Under the pieces are notes generated by a model. That model was not told the DNA's origin. It saw only the letters and a list, made by a program, of their open reading frames with translations, and ran no database searches. The translations under genes and the position numbers were made by a program. Positions 38,265-48,389 of a stretch of DNA of 64,000 nt are shown one piece after another (positions within the stretch are counted from its first letter, which is position 1; every line of letters begins with the position of its first letter). Origin of the DNA: Piezodorus guildinii (lineage: Eukaryota; Arthropoda; Insecta; Hemiptera; Pentatomidae); contig CM041292.1 in the NCBI GenBank assembly GCA_023052935.1, positions 142,007,143 to 142,071,142 on the forward strand. The letters run 5' to 3'.

Positions 38265-38301
<37 letters not shown>

Positions 38302-41300
38302 CATTTCCAAGTCAATTGTAACCTTTTCCAAGTCAAATGTAACTTTTTCCAAGTCAAATGTAACCTTTTCCAAGTCAAATGTAACCCTTTCCATTTCAAA
38401 TGTCACCTTTTTCAAGTCAAATGTCACCTTTTCCAAGTCAAATGTCACCTTTTCCATTTCAAATGTTACCTTTTCCAAGTCAAATGTCACCTTTTTCTTC
38501 ACTTCTAGCCTTAAATATTCCGTTTTATTTATTTATTTATTGAAAAATAATTAGTTTAATTAAAATTATGACTTTTTTAATAATTTTGGCATATCCTATC
38601 GCTATTTTTTTTTCTGTTTATTAGATATTTGATATCAAGTTCTGTTTTTTACGAACAAATATTTTAAAAAATATATAGTTTTAAAATAGTTGTTGATTTT
38701 GAATTTTTAGAGGGGGGGTAGTTTTTGGGAATAATTAATGTGTTTTCGGGTATTATAATTACGTTTTTGGAGATGTATTTTTTATCGCTCGCGTGCAAAT
38801 TAACTCGCGTTTACTTTTAATGTTTTTTATTGATATAGGGATTAATTAATGTGTTTTGGGTATTATAATTACGTTTTTCGAGCTGTATTTTTTATCGCTC
38901 ATGGGTATTTCAACTGGCATTTAATTTAATGTTTTTTATTGATATAGGGATTAATTAATGTGTATTCGGGTATTATAATTACGTTTTTGGAGATGTATTT
39001 TTTATCGCTCGCGTGCAAATTAACTCGCGTTTACTTTTAATGTTTTTTATTGATATAGGGATTAATTAATGTGTTTTCGGGTATTATAATTACGTTTTTC
39101 GAGCTGTATTTTTTATCGCTCATGGGTATTTCAACTGGCATTTACTTTTAATGTTTTTTATTGATATAGGGATTAATTATTGTGCTTTCGGGTGGTTATG
39201 AATAGGTTTTTTGAGCTCTATCTTTTATCGCTCATGGGTATTTCAACTCGCATTTACTTTTAATGTTTTTTATAGATATATAGGTTATTAATTGTATTTG
39301 CGGGTCTTGTAATTACGTTTTTCTAGCTGTATCTTTTTATCTCTCATGGGTTTTTTAACTCGCATTTACTTTTTATGTTTTTTATTGATATAGGGATTAA
39401 TTAATGTGTTTTCGGGTATTATAATTACGTTTTTCGAGATGTATATTTCATCGCTCGCTGGCATATTAACTCGCATTTATTTTTAATGATTTTTATTGAT
39501 ATAGGGATTAATTAATGTGCTTTCGGGTGGTTATGAATACGTTTTTTGAGCTCTATCTTTTATCGCTCATGCGTATTTCAACTCGCATTTACTTTTAATG
39601 TTTTTTATTGATATAGGGATTACTTAATGTGCTTTCGGGTGGTTATGATTACGTTTTTCGAGCTGTATTTTTTATCGCTCATGGGTATTTCAACTCGCAT
39701 TTACTTTTAATGTTTTTTATTGATATAGGCATTAATTGTTGTGCTTTCTGGTGGTTATGATTACATTTTTTGAGCTCTATCTTTTATCGCTCATGCGTAT
39801 TTCAACTCGCATTTACTTTTAATGTTTTTTATTGATATATAGGTTAGTAATTGTCTTTCCGGGTGTTGTGATTACGTTTTTTGAGCTGTATTTATTGTCG
39901 CTTGTTGGCATTCCAACTTGCATTTACTTCTAATCTTTTTATTGTTATAGGGGATCTATACTTGTGTTTTTGGGTGGTTATGAAAAAACTTTTTTTGGAC
40001 TGCTTATTTTATAGCTCGCGCTCGTTTCAACTTAGAGCTAATATCATTTTATATTTTGATAGAGTGGTCTTTCTTTGTTTTCGTTTTAGGGGATTCTGAT
40101 TACGTGTTGAACATAAATCTTTTATGCGCTTGGAAATTTCTACATTTCCGTAGATATTATGTTATAATTTGAAGTAAAAATTATTTGTTGTGTTTTTGCA
40201 CGTTCTGATTACTTTTTTTAACTGGGTGTTACATCGCGATTGCGCATTGTTCTAGATCACTTTTTATTTAAGGTAAAATGTGCACTAGCTATAAAAAAAT
40301 GTCATAAACTCTAGTAGTATTCCCCAAAACACTATAAACGATCCCTCTATCAAATATTTATGAAATAGGAACAGTAACTTAAAATGAGTAAAAGCGATAA
40401 CAAATAAGGTTCAAATAATGTTATAAGAACACACGAAAATAGAATAAACGATTCCTCAATTAAATTATCAGATAATTGTAAGAACCAGTGAGAAAGTGGG
40501 TCCATTATAAAATATTTAGTTGAAAAAACTTACTCAGGACGCTATAAAAGGAACTATAACTAATCCTTTTATAAAAAAATAATAATAAAAATATTAAATA
40601 AAAATAAATAAATAAAAAAAAATAAATGATGTATATCCCAACAACGTTATAATGAGAACTAAAAGCAAAATAATCAATCCCAATATCCATCAAAAACTTA
40701 ATCATAACCACCCGAAAGCACAACAATTAATCCCTATATCAATAAAAAGCATAAAAAGTAATGCGAGTTGAAAAACCCATGAGCAATAAAAAATACAGCT
40801 CAAAAAACGTATTCATAACCACCCGAAAGCACAATAATTAATCCTTATATCAATAAAGAACATAAAAAGTAAATGTGAGTTGAAATACCTATGAGCGATT
40901 AAAAATACAGCTCGAAAAACGAATTCATAACCACCCGAAAGCACAATAATTAATCCCTATATCAATAAAAAACATAAAAAGTAAATGCGAGATAAAAAAC
41001 CCATGAGCGATAAAAAATACAGCTCAAAAAACGTAATTACAAGACCCGCAAATACAATTAATAACCTATATGTCTATAAAAAACATAAAAAGTAAATGCG
41101 AGTTGAAAAACCATGAGCGATAAAAAATACAGCTCAAATAACGTAATTACAAGACCCGCAAATACAATTAATAACCTATATGTCTATAAAAAACATTAAA
41201 AGTAAATGCGAGTTGAAATACGCATGAGCGATAAAAGATAGAGCTCAAAAAACGTATTCATAACCACCCGAAAGCACAATAATTAATCCCTATATCAATA

Positions 41301-42166
41301 AAAAACATAAAAAGTAAATGCGAGTTGAAATACCCATGAGCGATAAAAAATACAGCTCAAAATACGTAATTACAAGACCCGCAAATACAATTTATAACCT
41401 ATATATCTATAAAAAACATTAAAAGTAAATGCGAGTTGAAATACCCATGAGCGATAAAAAATACAGCTCAAAAAACTTAATCATAACCACCCAAAAGCAC
41501 AATAATTAACCCCTATTTCAATAAAAAATATAAAAAGTAAATTTTAGTTAAAATAAACGAGGGCGATAAAAAATACCGCTCGATAAACGTAATCATAACC
41601 ACCCGAAAGCACATTAATTAATCCCTATATCAATAAAAAACATTAAAAGCAAATGCGAGTTAATATGCACGCGAGCGATAAAAAATATATTTCGAAAAAC
41701 GTAATTATAATACCCGAAAACACATTAATTATTCCCAAAAAGTATCCCTTCCCTCTAAAAATTCAAAATCAACAACTATCTTAAAACTAAATAGACAATA
41801 ATTAATTTTTTTAAATATTAGTTCGTAAAAAACAGAACTTGTTATCAAATATCTAAAAAACAGAAAAAAATAGCGATAGGATATGCCAAAATTATTAAAA
41901 AAAGTCATAATTTTAATTAAACTAATTATTTTTCAATAAATAAAACGGAATATTTAAGGCTAGAAGTGAAGAAAAAGGTGACATTTGACTTGGAAAAGGT
42001 AACATTTGAAATGGAAAAGGTGACATTTGACTTGGAAAAGGTGACATTTGAAATGGAAAAGGTGACATTTGAAATGGAAAGGGTTACATTTGACTTGGAA
42101 AAGGTAACATTTGACTTGGAAAAAGTTACATTTGACTTGGAAAAGGTTACAATTGACTTGGAAATG

Positions 42167-42241
<75 letters not shown>

Positions 42242-45200
42242 AGATAGATAGAAAAGATTTATTTATACAATTACAATATACAAGCAATTGTTGTTAATTA
42301 TATTTGTAATGATTTCGGAATTCCTTAAGGTCAACAATATAATTTTAGTCTGACTCTATCAAATACGTGTAGTAACATATGTAGTAGAAGGTAGTAAGAA
42401 TAGTAGGAAAAATAAACAAAAACCTACTCAAAAAATAACAATAAAATAATAATAATAATAAAGTAAGACCCACGAGTCCATTCAACATCTGACAAATGGT
42501 TGTGAGACTTTGGCTGGGACAGACTATTTGACAGGACATAATAAAGTTTGTGCAGAGCTCTGGGATTGTTAGGTGATGAAGAGATACCCTACTATCGGTA
42601 TGCCCCTGAGAAACTTATGGAAAATAAAGACGTAAAAGTGTACTGGGATGAACAGATTATCACCGACCACAGAGTGCTGCATAATCGTCCGGATATTTTG
42701 TTGTTAGATAAAACCAACAAAATGGCCAAAATCATCGATATTGCTGTCCCAAGTGTCTGTTGAGCACTGGAGCTGAAAAAATCTGAAAATATCCAGAACT
42801 CGCTCTAGAACTAAAATCACTTTACCACCTAGCAAAAGTAACAACAACTCCAATTGTTCTCTCTTCGAATGGTCTAATCCTACAAAGCACAGAAGAGCTT
42901 GGTCTAGACCTAAAGAACCTAAAATTCGCGTAGAAAGCAGTTCTGCTGGATACCTGCAGAATTGTGAGAAAGGTTTTAAATAAGTAAAAATACAGATGTA
43001 ATTAAGTGAACCTTAGATATGAAAATGAGATTATTTACATTGTTTACGGTATTAGAGAAATGACGGGATAAACTAGCTGACCTTAGTCATCCATAAAAGG
43101 TGATATGGAGAAATAGATTCTAATGCAGATTTCACCCTATATAAACACATATCATGTATAAAAAAAAAAAAAAAATCAACACGATAATGGAGTTGTAGAT
43201 CGTAGTCTACTTTGTCTTCCTTCTTTTTATTGGTATTTGCCATTATTTACTAATCCATTTAAGCTAGAAAGAATGCATTATCATATAATTTATCAATCTA
43301 TTCGAACATGAGTTGTAAGGAAATTAAAATACGGAATAAATTGAAGCCTTGGTCTTGCAGTAGCTATAACGGCAAAGCTCAAAACTAAATCACCACAGTC
43401 CAAAATAAATTTTGTGTTCAATAAAACATTAATTATGGTTAATGAGGAAAAAAAATAAAGTGAAATTTACTGCTGACATGTGATATTCAAAAATGCTCTC
43501 AAACTCTACTCCAATGTGACGTGTTTGGGGTAACTTCGCGACGGTCATAGAACGAACAAACTATCACGAAAGGTATGTGATTCGAAAAGTCTTCATTTTT
43601 AACAACCTTGTTATGCTGCTTAAACATCCCGAATTATCTATTATTTTATTCCCAGTTTCAGTCCATTTTTTTGCTGACAGCACATTCAGAAGTTTCATAT
43701 ATTTCGATAAGCTATTAAAATTTGACTCTTTCATTTTCTTGCTATACATCAAAATAAACTTAGTTGAGACTGAGTTCATGATCCGTCTTTATTTATTTAT
43801 TCATTATCGTATATCATTACAATATACAATAATAACTTTATATAAACTGTCGAAACGTGGCAAGACAATAATCTGATTTGTTAGAAACTAATGTTACAAT
43901 ATTAAAAATTGTTTTTGTAGGATAAATGAAACAATATGAAAAATATTAATTATCCATAACTGTAATAAATTGTTTGGTTTAATTTCAAGGTGATCGAGAA
44001 CATTATCACCATGCCGCAGGAAGTAAAGGAATCTACTAAGTAAATTGCCGTTGACATTGTAGAAGAATTTTGACAATTTTCTGGCTCATTTTTGACTAAA
44101 ATTAAAAACAAAAAATTTAGATTTTATTTTTAATAATACCTTTAAACTATTCCTACACCCTAATTAGTATCTTACAGTTTTGCAGCAGGTATTAAGGACT
44201 ATAAAACACATACGTAATCCAATGTAAAAAACTCAGTAGTCTTAATTCGTTACCCTATGGTTTACAAAGATTAGATTAAAAAAAAATTGTGATTTATCCA
44301 AAATCTTAACTAATAAAATCAAAACTTACAATATTTCTAGTTTCGGGGTCCTTGTAGAATTAGCCCACACTGACGACGTACCTGCAGCAACTATCAACAA
44401 GTGTACTAATATCTGAAATTAATAGAAGAATAAATAAATAATAAAAAGAAAAAGAAAATAAAAAAATCATGATAGACATTTATATGTAATACAAATAAAG
44501 CACAAAATTTTAGTACAGATTAATATTTTGTACATGTATTTTTTAAACTATTAAAGAAAGTTTGAAAGGCGAATACCTTTTCAAATTGATTTAAACAAAC
44601 GAAATAATATTTAGTCAACACACTTTTCTAAATCGGGGTCTCCTGTGGTGTAGTGGCTAGCATGTAACCTTATATTCCCAAGTTCGCGGGTTCAAACCCC
44701 GCACATTCGAAGGTTTTGTTAAAGAAAGTAAAAACTCTTATGCCATCCTCCGTGGGAGCCTAAAACGGTAGTTCTGAGATTGTGTGATGTCAGGTACTCG
44801 TTAAAGATCCCTATCCTCATTAAATCTATATAGGCGAAATTTAGAACTTCCACAGCAGCATCATTTGATTGGCTATAGAAGGATAAGTGCAGGCAAAAGA
44901 ATAAACAAACAAACCTTTCTTAGGTGCTCTGAGAAACAACTTGTTGTCGATTAAAACGCTACACTTTTATTTAATATAGTTGATAAAAAACAAAACAATA
45001 AATACCCAGCTATTATAAGTCAAGTGTAAAAGATGAAGTTCAATCGGAAGGTTCATTTTTCTGTAAACTTTAAATATATTAGGTTGAGTTCATAAATTTC
45101 ATATGAATTAGGTACAAAGAAATATTTATTACTGTATCGAATTCTCCACCCTTTTATCTTGAATTACAGTTTTTGTGTTTTATTTTGTACTCGCCGAAGC

Positions 45201-46538
45201 CACATTTTCTTCATCCGTTTCTGTTAAATTTTCTAATTAACAACAGATGAATTTTCTTAGAAATAAAATAATTTATTTTTAGAATCTACGAGTGGGTCGA
45301 AAATAAACCTGTTTCACGTTTTTTTTCTTGAAATGATGAAAAGATGAATCGAATCGAAAATTGTTCCGCAACTAAGGCCATGCCCATTGGTCTCAGAAGC
45401 TCCACCAAACACAACCTTAAGTTGGTATGATTTTTTAAAATGGCGGATCCGAAACCGACTTGTTAGTTTATGATCGGCTTAAGCTTAAGTATATTTGAAA
45501 AAAAAAAATACTGATCACAGACAGACCAAGAACTGAATATTTAATAAAAGTAAAATGCGAGAAAAATAAATATTAGCTCATATGGTTTCTGATATATTTG
45601 ATTGGTCGAAAACATCTTGATGCAGTAAAAGGAAATAATTTTCCGGTATTAGATATTATTGATGCAAAAACTATCACAAATTATAACTTCTATACAAGTC
45701 ATACAAGAAAAAAAAAAATTGTAAAGCTATTTGAGATTCTTGTACAAACTTGTGAAGCAAGGTAGGCACCTATTGAATTTTATAAATGAAAACAATCGTC
45801 TAATAGATCTTTTAATTAACAAAATATTTTTGAATCATAGTAATACTATTTTACATTTAACATGTAGCTTCAGAATTTTTGATGACAGCGAATGTCATTC
45901 TAACCACAATTCTGAGCTGAAAAGTTTGTAGTAAAAATCAAAATATTTGTCTCGCCTTTTACGTTTTTTTCATTTGCTAAACGTAATAACTCAAGATTTG
46001 CAGTTAGGATATATTTTATAAAAAATCCTTAAAGATTAATCCTTTGTTCCGGGGTACTGTTTAAATGCACCGTTTTATGCATCACGAAACTCTAGTTCGA
46101 AACTTAATAAAATATTAATGGTGTGGCTTTTCTCTAAGCCTGCATCTTCCATAAACAAAATCAGCTAAAAAATTTCTTTCACTGATTATTTTAGAACTAT
46201 ATTTACAAATCAATGACTAAATCAAAATGAAGGCACTATGACTAATAACAAAAAAAATCTACCCAGGGAAAAATCAATCTATGTATTTTTTTAAACATAT
46301 TTACAACTATACTTATAATAAATACAATAAGTATATGGGCTTCCGAGGTACATATACTAATATGGGAACGACACTAAATTAAAAAAAAAAAAAATTGAAT
46401 TTATTTGTGTATAATCAGTCATTATACTCTGAATCTAAAATGACGAACGTGCGTATCACACCGTTGCCCGACACAATTTATAAACAATATTGTCGATTTC
46501 TTTCGAACATAAATAAAAGCTATACCAACCTTGTCCAT
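28455..46538 (-). CDS. Gene B: secreted glycoprotein-like, paralogue of gene A
   Basis: Exons on the minus strand: proposed start exon 46536-46538 to 46530 (ATG GAC AAG), 44330-44412, 31938-32185 and 28455-28723. They join in frame (phases 0, 2, 1) to about 202 residues. Exon 2 encodes ILVHLLIVAAGTSSVWA, a clear signal peptide with SVWA as a likely cleavage site. Exon 3 is Ser/Thr/Pro/Glu-rich with several NxS/T sites and is probably disordered. Exon 4 carries DTCVRRDYEEDVAAVFRDEA, GPIELAAIVFNST and NETFVG, aligning with gene A at 27 of 59 positions, then a unique tail ending VKEVIT. The intron that gene A has after NETVV is absent here. Introns are large (12 kb for intron 2) and filled with transposons. 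Exons 2-4 are well supported; exon 1 is the weak point (donor AAG|gttggt). Confidence 0.68.
28865..29222 (+). mobile_element. Degenerate Jockey-like LINE tail
   Basis: 'catccaatccttgcaatcc' followed by a piece like 'ttaaatgactaaatgcccc' corresponds to the RIQSLQSKILRKILNAPYF region of the better copies, and the end 'aatacagttgtaaatttcac' plus 'taaataaataaac' matches the shared 3' UTR. It is strongly decayed and lies upstream of gene B's last exon. Confidence 0.6.
29689..29903 (+). CDS. Possible terminal exon of an unknown gene
   Basis: A good acceptor (pyrimidine tract then ctctacag) opens a frame of 71 residues beginning FQRMNINDQNIFMKLPTHSS and ending FIKNLNVTVDI before TAA. It would begin in phase 2, which is the phase entering exon 3 of the secreted family. 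No upstream exon with a matching donor was found, and it lies antisense inside intron 3 of gene B. Could be an orphan exon, a pseudogene piece, or chance. Confidence 0.25.
30690..30845 (-). mobile_element. Possible tRNA-headed SINE piece
   Basis: The minus strand reads 'gatcagtgggaaggatcatgg' shortened and then a B-box-like 'ggttcgagttta', with an A-run at the far end (30690-30706 on +). It resembles the tRNA-like heads of the other SINEs but does not clearly belong to family 1 or 2. Confidence 0.4.
30893..30953. repeat. (TA)n microsatellite
   Basis: Imperfect TA run, broken by AA steps. Confidence 0.85.
31289..31574 (+). mobile_element. tRNA-headed SINE, family 2
   Basis: Head 'gtagctgggtggttagcata' and B-box 'gattcaaatcc', followed by 'gatgtcaggcactcgttaaa', 'gatccctatcc' and a tail ending 'aataaacaaata'. 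A 9-base target duplication, 'acatcgcag', flanks it at 31280-31288 and 31575-31583. Related copies: 13535-13815 (-), 33622-34735 (split) and 44637-44905 (+). Confidence 0.85.
32270..33540. other. Intronic non-coding DNA of gene B
   Basis: Part of intron 2 of gene B. No element or open frame supported apart from an A-run at 33073-33091. Confidence 0.5.
33545..35170. mobile_element. Nested fold-back element with SINE and second fold-back inside
   Basis: From outside in: the right arm of a fold-back element related to 35636-36655 occupies 33545-33621 and resumes at 34722-35170, ending 'ggtaagtgaaagtcgtatg'. It is interrupted by a family-2 SINE (head 33622-33712, tail 34601-34721) whose flanks repeat 'aaaatatctttaat', an apparent 14-base target duplication. 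The SINE is itself interrupted at 33716-34600 by a second fold-back half starting 'ggtgcgggcaacacacgact' and ending near 'agtaagtgaaagt'. This gives a clear insertion order. Confidence 0.75.
33622..34721 (+). mobile_element. SINE family 2, split by an insertion
   Basis: The head 'ctgtagcatagtggctatca' is at 33628-33712; the tail 'aggtggtcccaagcctatgc' with 'ggattcccgccgtagcatcg' is at 34605-34721. About 885 bases of fold-back sequence lie between them. Some middle body sequence is missing. Confidence 0.7.
35636..36655. mobile_element. Fold-back MITE, about 1 kb
   Basis: The ends are inverted copies: 'gcaacacacgactttcactt' on the left, 'aagtgaaagtcgtgtgttgc' on the right. Inner segments are also inverted, for example 'ctatttcaatcagaatgaaa' near 35995 against 'ttctgattgaaatagtc' near 36160. 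The whole element can fold on itself around about 36100. There is no transposase frame, so it is non-autonomous. Confidence 0.85.
37085..37625. mobile_element. Fold-back MITE, about 540 bp
   Basis: Left end 'aggcctagcggaataagcat' and 'gaaatctgccccc' pair with right end 'gggggcagatttcatatgct' and 'tattcctctaggtcc'. The inner arms also match ('gctcaaccgg' region with A-run, and 'aaatccgttgtgctgtcc'). No coding sequence. A half copy of the same family is at 18661-18842. Confidence 0.8.
37821..37960 (-). pseudogene. Orphan exon, metallo-beta-lactamase-like
   Basis: The minus strand has an open stretch with a plausible acceptor and a good donor (gaccag|gtatgt). It reads CRPGFLHGIFCIMLIQRTEK then ETLTIMVDTPLNRLLEADQ. 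The pattern 'short strand, then (I/L)xVDTxxxxxR' is what begins the metallo-beta-lactamase fold of MBLAC1-type proteins. The next expected exon with a THxHxDH motif was not found. It sits on the same strand inside intron 2 of gene B, but its phases do not fit gene B's exons, so I treat it as a separate gene fragment. Confidence 0.28.
38305..38500 (-). repeat. 21-bp tandem repeats, left arm
   Basis: About nine to ten units alternating two types that differ mainly in 'gacttgg' versus 'gaaatgg'. Because the unit is a multiple of three it stays open and reads KVTFDLE / KVTFEME on the minus strand; this is judged a by-product of the repeat. Confidence 0.9.
38720..40000 (+). repeat. 110-bp tandem array, left arm
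   Basis: Units contain 'gatatagggattaattaatg', 'cgggtattataattacgttt', 'ttttatcgctc' and 'catttacttttaatg'. Starts near 38833, 38941, 39051 and 39163 give a period of about 110 bases. About eleven units are present; they decay toward the inner edge. Confidence 0.9.
40120..40685. other. Central spacer of the fold-back element
   Basis: The spacer is AT-rich and without an open frame of note. Short direct phrases such as 'ataaacgatt' recur, but no promoter or coding sequence is evident. Confidence 0.6.
40690..41740 (-). repeat. 110-bp tandem array, right arm
   Basis: The same unit as at 38720-40000 in inverted orientation ('attaatccctatatcaataa', 'gagcgataaaaaatac'). About nine units. Confidence 0.9.
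41960..42165 (+). repeat. 21-bp tandem repeats, right arm
   Basis: Mirror copy of 38305-38500, followed outward by about 35 TA dinucleotides up to 42238. Confidence 0.9.
42470..42990 (+). mobile_element. R2-like LINE 3' end with endonuclease relic
   Basis: Frames near 42480-42763 read HLTNGCETLAGTDYLTGHNK, a Cys/His knuckle, then VYWDEQIITDHRVLHNRPDI and AKIIDIAVP. RPD followed by 14 residues and Asp fits the PD-x(12-14)-D core of the restriction-like endonuclease of R2-lineage elements. After a stop and frameshift near 42765 the tail continues KYPELALELKSLYHLAKVTT and DTCRIVRKVLNK. One indel near 42545 and the stop show it is dead. Confidence 0.7.
43000..44325. other. Intronic non-coding DNA of gene B
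   Basis: No supported element. Open frames at 43564-43876 overlap on both strands and have no coding character. Confidence 0.5.
44637..44905 (+). mobile_element. tRNA-headed SINE, family 2
   Basis: Head 'ctgtggtgtagtggctagca', B-box 'ggttcaaacccc', then the shared body 'gatgtcaggtactcgttaaa', 'gatccctatcctcattaaa' and tail 'aataaacaaacaaac'. It lies in intron 1 of gene B if the proposed start exon is right. Confidence 0.85.
44910..46280. other. Non-coding, nothing recognised
   Basis: AT-rich sequence, no supported gene. A short fragment at 46282-46345 resembles the Jockey 3' UTR in antisense ('atttacaactatacttataa'). Confidence 0.45.
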
Positions 46539-47529
46539 GGCCGATTGTGGTCCAACGACTTAAGAACAGATACTGCGCTAAGCTCAGTACCCCACTACCA
46601 TCCTCGGTTGTCACATACTTGAACTTTCACTGCTGCCGGACCATTTACAGCGGTACAGCATCTCCTCTGAGAAAGTCCACAAGATTTATCGGTCCAGCGC
46701 GGCGGTTTTCATTGATACGACAATGATTAACCAACCGGTCTAATTGGTTCTGAATCCTACCAATCACATGGAGTGACTTGATATTGATGACTGTGTGGAC
46801 TCAGTACCAATCCTCCGAGGATTCATTAAAATCCCTGAACTGAGAAATTATTTGTACATTTCAAGGACGGAATTCAAGTAGTCCTGTATAATAAGAAAAT
46901 AATTTCAACATTTACAAGCTTATTTTTAATTGATTTATCCCAGATATATAAAAAAAAAATTGACTATTAATTTATGTATTTATTAACATTGAGAACCTTC
47001 AACTACTAGGGTTATTTTAGCCATAACGTTATTATTAATGACTATTTATAATAACATTTTTTTTGTCATCAAATTCAATACGAACATGATCTGACTTTAT
47101 TACTTGGTTCGTTTCAATTTTTTTTTTTTTAATATATTAAAATGTTCATATATAATTCAATTAAATATCTTTAAGTCCAATAAGCAACTTTTAAAACTGT
47201 TTTGAATTCTAAATTTTAATATCTTGTATCCTAAATTATTTCTCCTTCCAATGTTTAATGATTTTGATATTCACTATTAAGCTCTCAATTAAATGATTTA
47301 CTGTTGAGATAAAATCGTATGTAGAATATTTTTTTCTTTATATTACGAATTTGATGATTTAGAAATCGAAATCGGCGGAATTTTATGAAAGATAAAAATT
47401 GTGTACATTGAAATGTGTTTACGTCATGCCAAAGAGAGCAGTCTTTATCCATCAAGTAAATGAAAAAAAAATTATTCAAGGCAAAAATCTTCTCTTCTTA
47501 TAGGATGAACCAGGTGACCTCTTTACATA

Positions 47530-47900
47530 AAGGGGGGCATTTTTAAAGAGATGGTGGAGACATAGTAAGGGCATGCTTCAAAAACATCTTGGTGTGGAGA
47601 ACGTGGCAACAAGAGAAAGTGATGACCTCCCGAACGATGTTGAAGTTGAAGCAGCAATCGTCAAGATGAAAAATTTTGAGGATATTCCGCATTTAGAGAG
47701 TAGAGATGCTCTAGTATGGTGAAAATGTTTTGAGAAAGGAGGTTCATGAACTCATTTTCACCATCTGGTAACGAGAAAGAGTGCATGGGAAATTGTCAGA
47801 AGGGATCATATGTCTACTGCTTAAGAACAAAAAACAACTTGAATATTACAACCGCAGGATATTCCTTTTTTCCAGGTGGCTTGGATATTTGTACTTAGAG
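47530..47900 (+). mobile_element. RTE-like LINE fragment
   Basis: Broken frames read GVENVATRESDDLPNDVEVE and AAIVKMKNFEDI, then HGKLSEGIICLLLKNKKQLE and YYNRRIFLFS. This is the order seen in LINEs just before and at the start of the reverse transcriptase (EVE-AI-K-K, then GIICP-KKGD-YRGI). The open frame at 47781-47981 is part of it. Confidence 0.65.
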
Positions 47901-48389
47901 GATCATCGAATGTGTATTTCCATTAAAAACTTGAATTCTAAGATAGTAACACACGAAAATCTTGTGTGCTACGGAAAATAACTTAAGGTGATTAATCAAC
48001 ATCTCTTTGTTGATTTTAAATGTGCTTATTGCAATAATTCTTCCAGAACATAATAATAAACTAGGATAATAGACACAGAACCTCAGAAGAGATGATAGGG
48101 GTATTCAAAAGCTTGTACAGCTGCATGATCATATAAGGTTCGAAATGCATAGTCCCTGTTAGTCATGACATACTCGTATAACTATTGAGACTAATTGTGA
48201 CTTGTGGTAAAGTTCATTCTTGTTAGTATACTATTCAATTTTACGGATTCGAATGCTGTACATTAGTCTAGCATCGAATTCTAAGGCTTGAAATTAGCTG
48301 TTTTACTCTTAGATAAGTATTCAACTATTTCCGTGTTGTTCTTTAGAGTATCTTGTCTTTTTGCTTATAGTCCAGTAGAATTAGCTCAA

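Larger units (their letters stand above)
38250..42240. mobile_element. 4-kb fold-back element with tandem-repeat arms
   Basis: Two long inverted arms (about 38268-40000 and 40690-42238) flank a unique spacer. From the outside in, each arm has a (TA)n run, about ten 21-base units (type gacttggaaaaggtgacattt), a unique stretch, and roughly ten units of about 110 bases. The two arms mirror each other in order and sequence. Such tandem-repeat inverted arms define Foldback-type elements of insects. No transposase is visible. It lies in intron 2 of gene B. Confidence 0.85.

Noticed and set aside
38263..38502. Open frame of heptad-like KVTFDLE/KVTFEME repeats (and its mirror at 41966-42247)
   Set aside because: The 21-bp units are multiples of three and so stay open in any frame without stops. 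They lie in the arms of a fold-back element and run into a TA microsatellite.
38305..42165. CRISPR array
   Set aside because: The repeats are back to back without unique spacers and are in inverted pairs in an animal genome.
42548..42763. Stand-alone 71-residue gene
   Set aside because: The frame lacks an ATG, continues the Cys/His motif upstream across a frameshift, and resumes after the stop as a LINE tail.
37821..44412. The orphan exon at 37821-37960 as an alternative exon of gene B
   Set aside because: Its donor leaves the frame in phase 0, whereas gene B exon 3 needs two bases carried over.
45350..45400. Alternative start exon for gene B (ATG GCC TTA before gttgcg, near 45395)
   Set aside because: The donor context is worse than at 46530-46538 (AAG|gttggt), though neither is proven.
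47781..47981. 66-residue gene
   Set aside because: It continues LINE coding sequence that begins at about 47530 in another frame.
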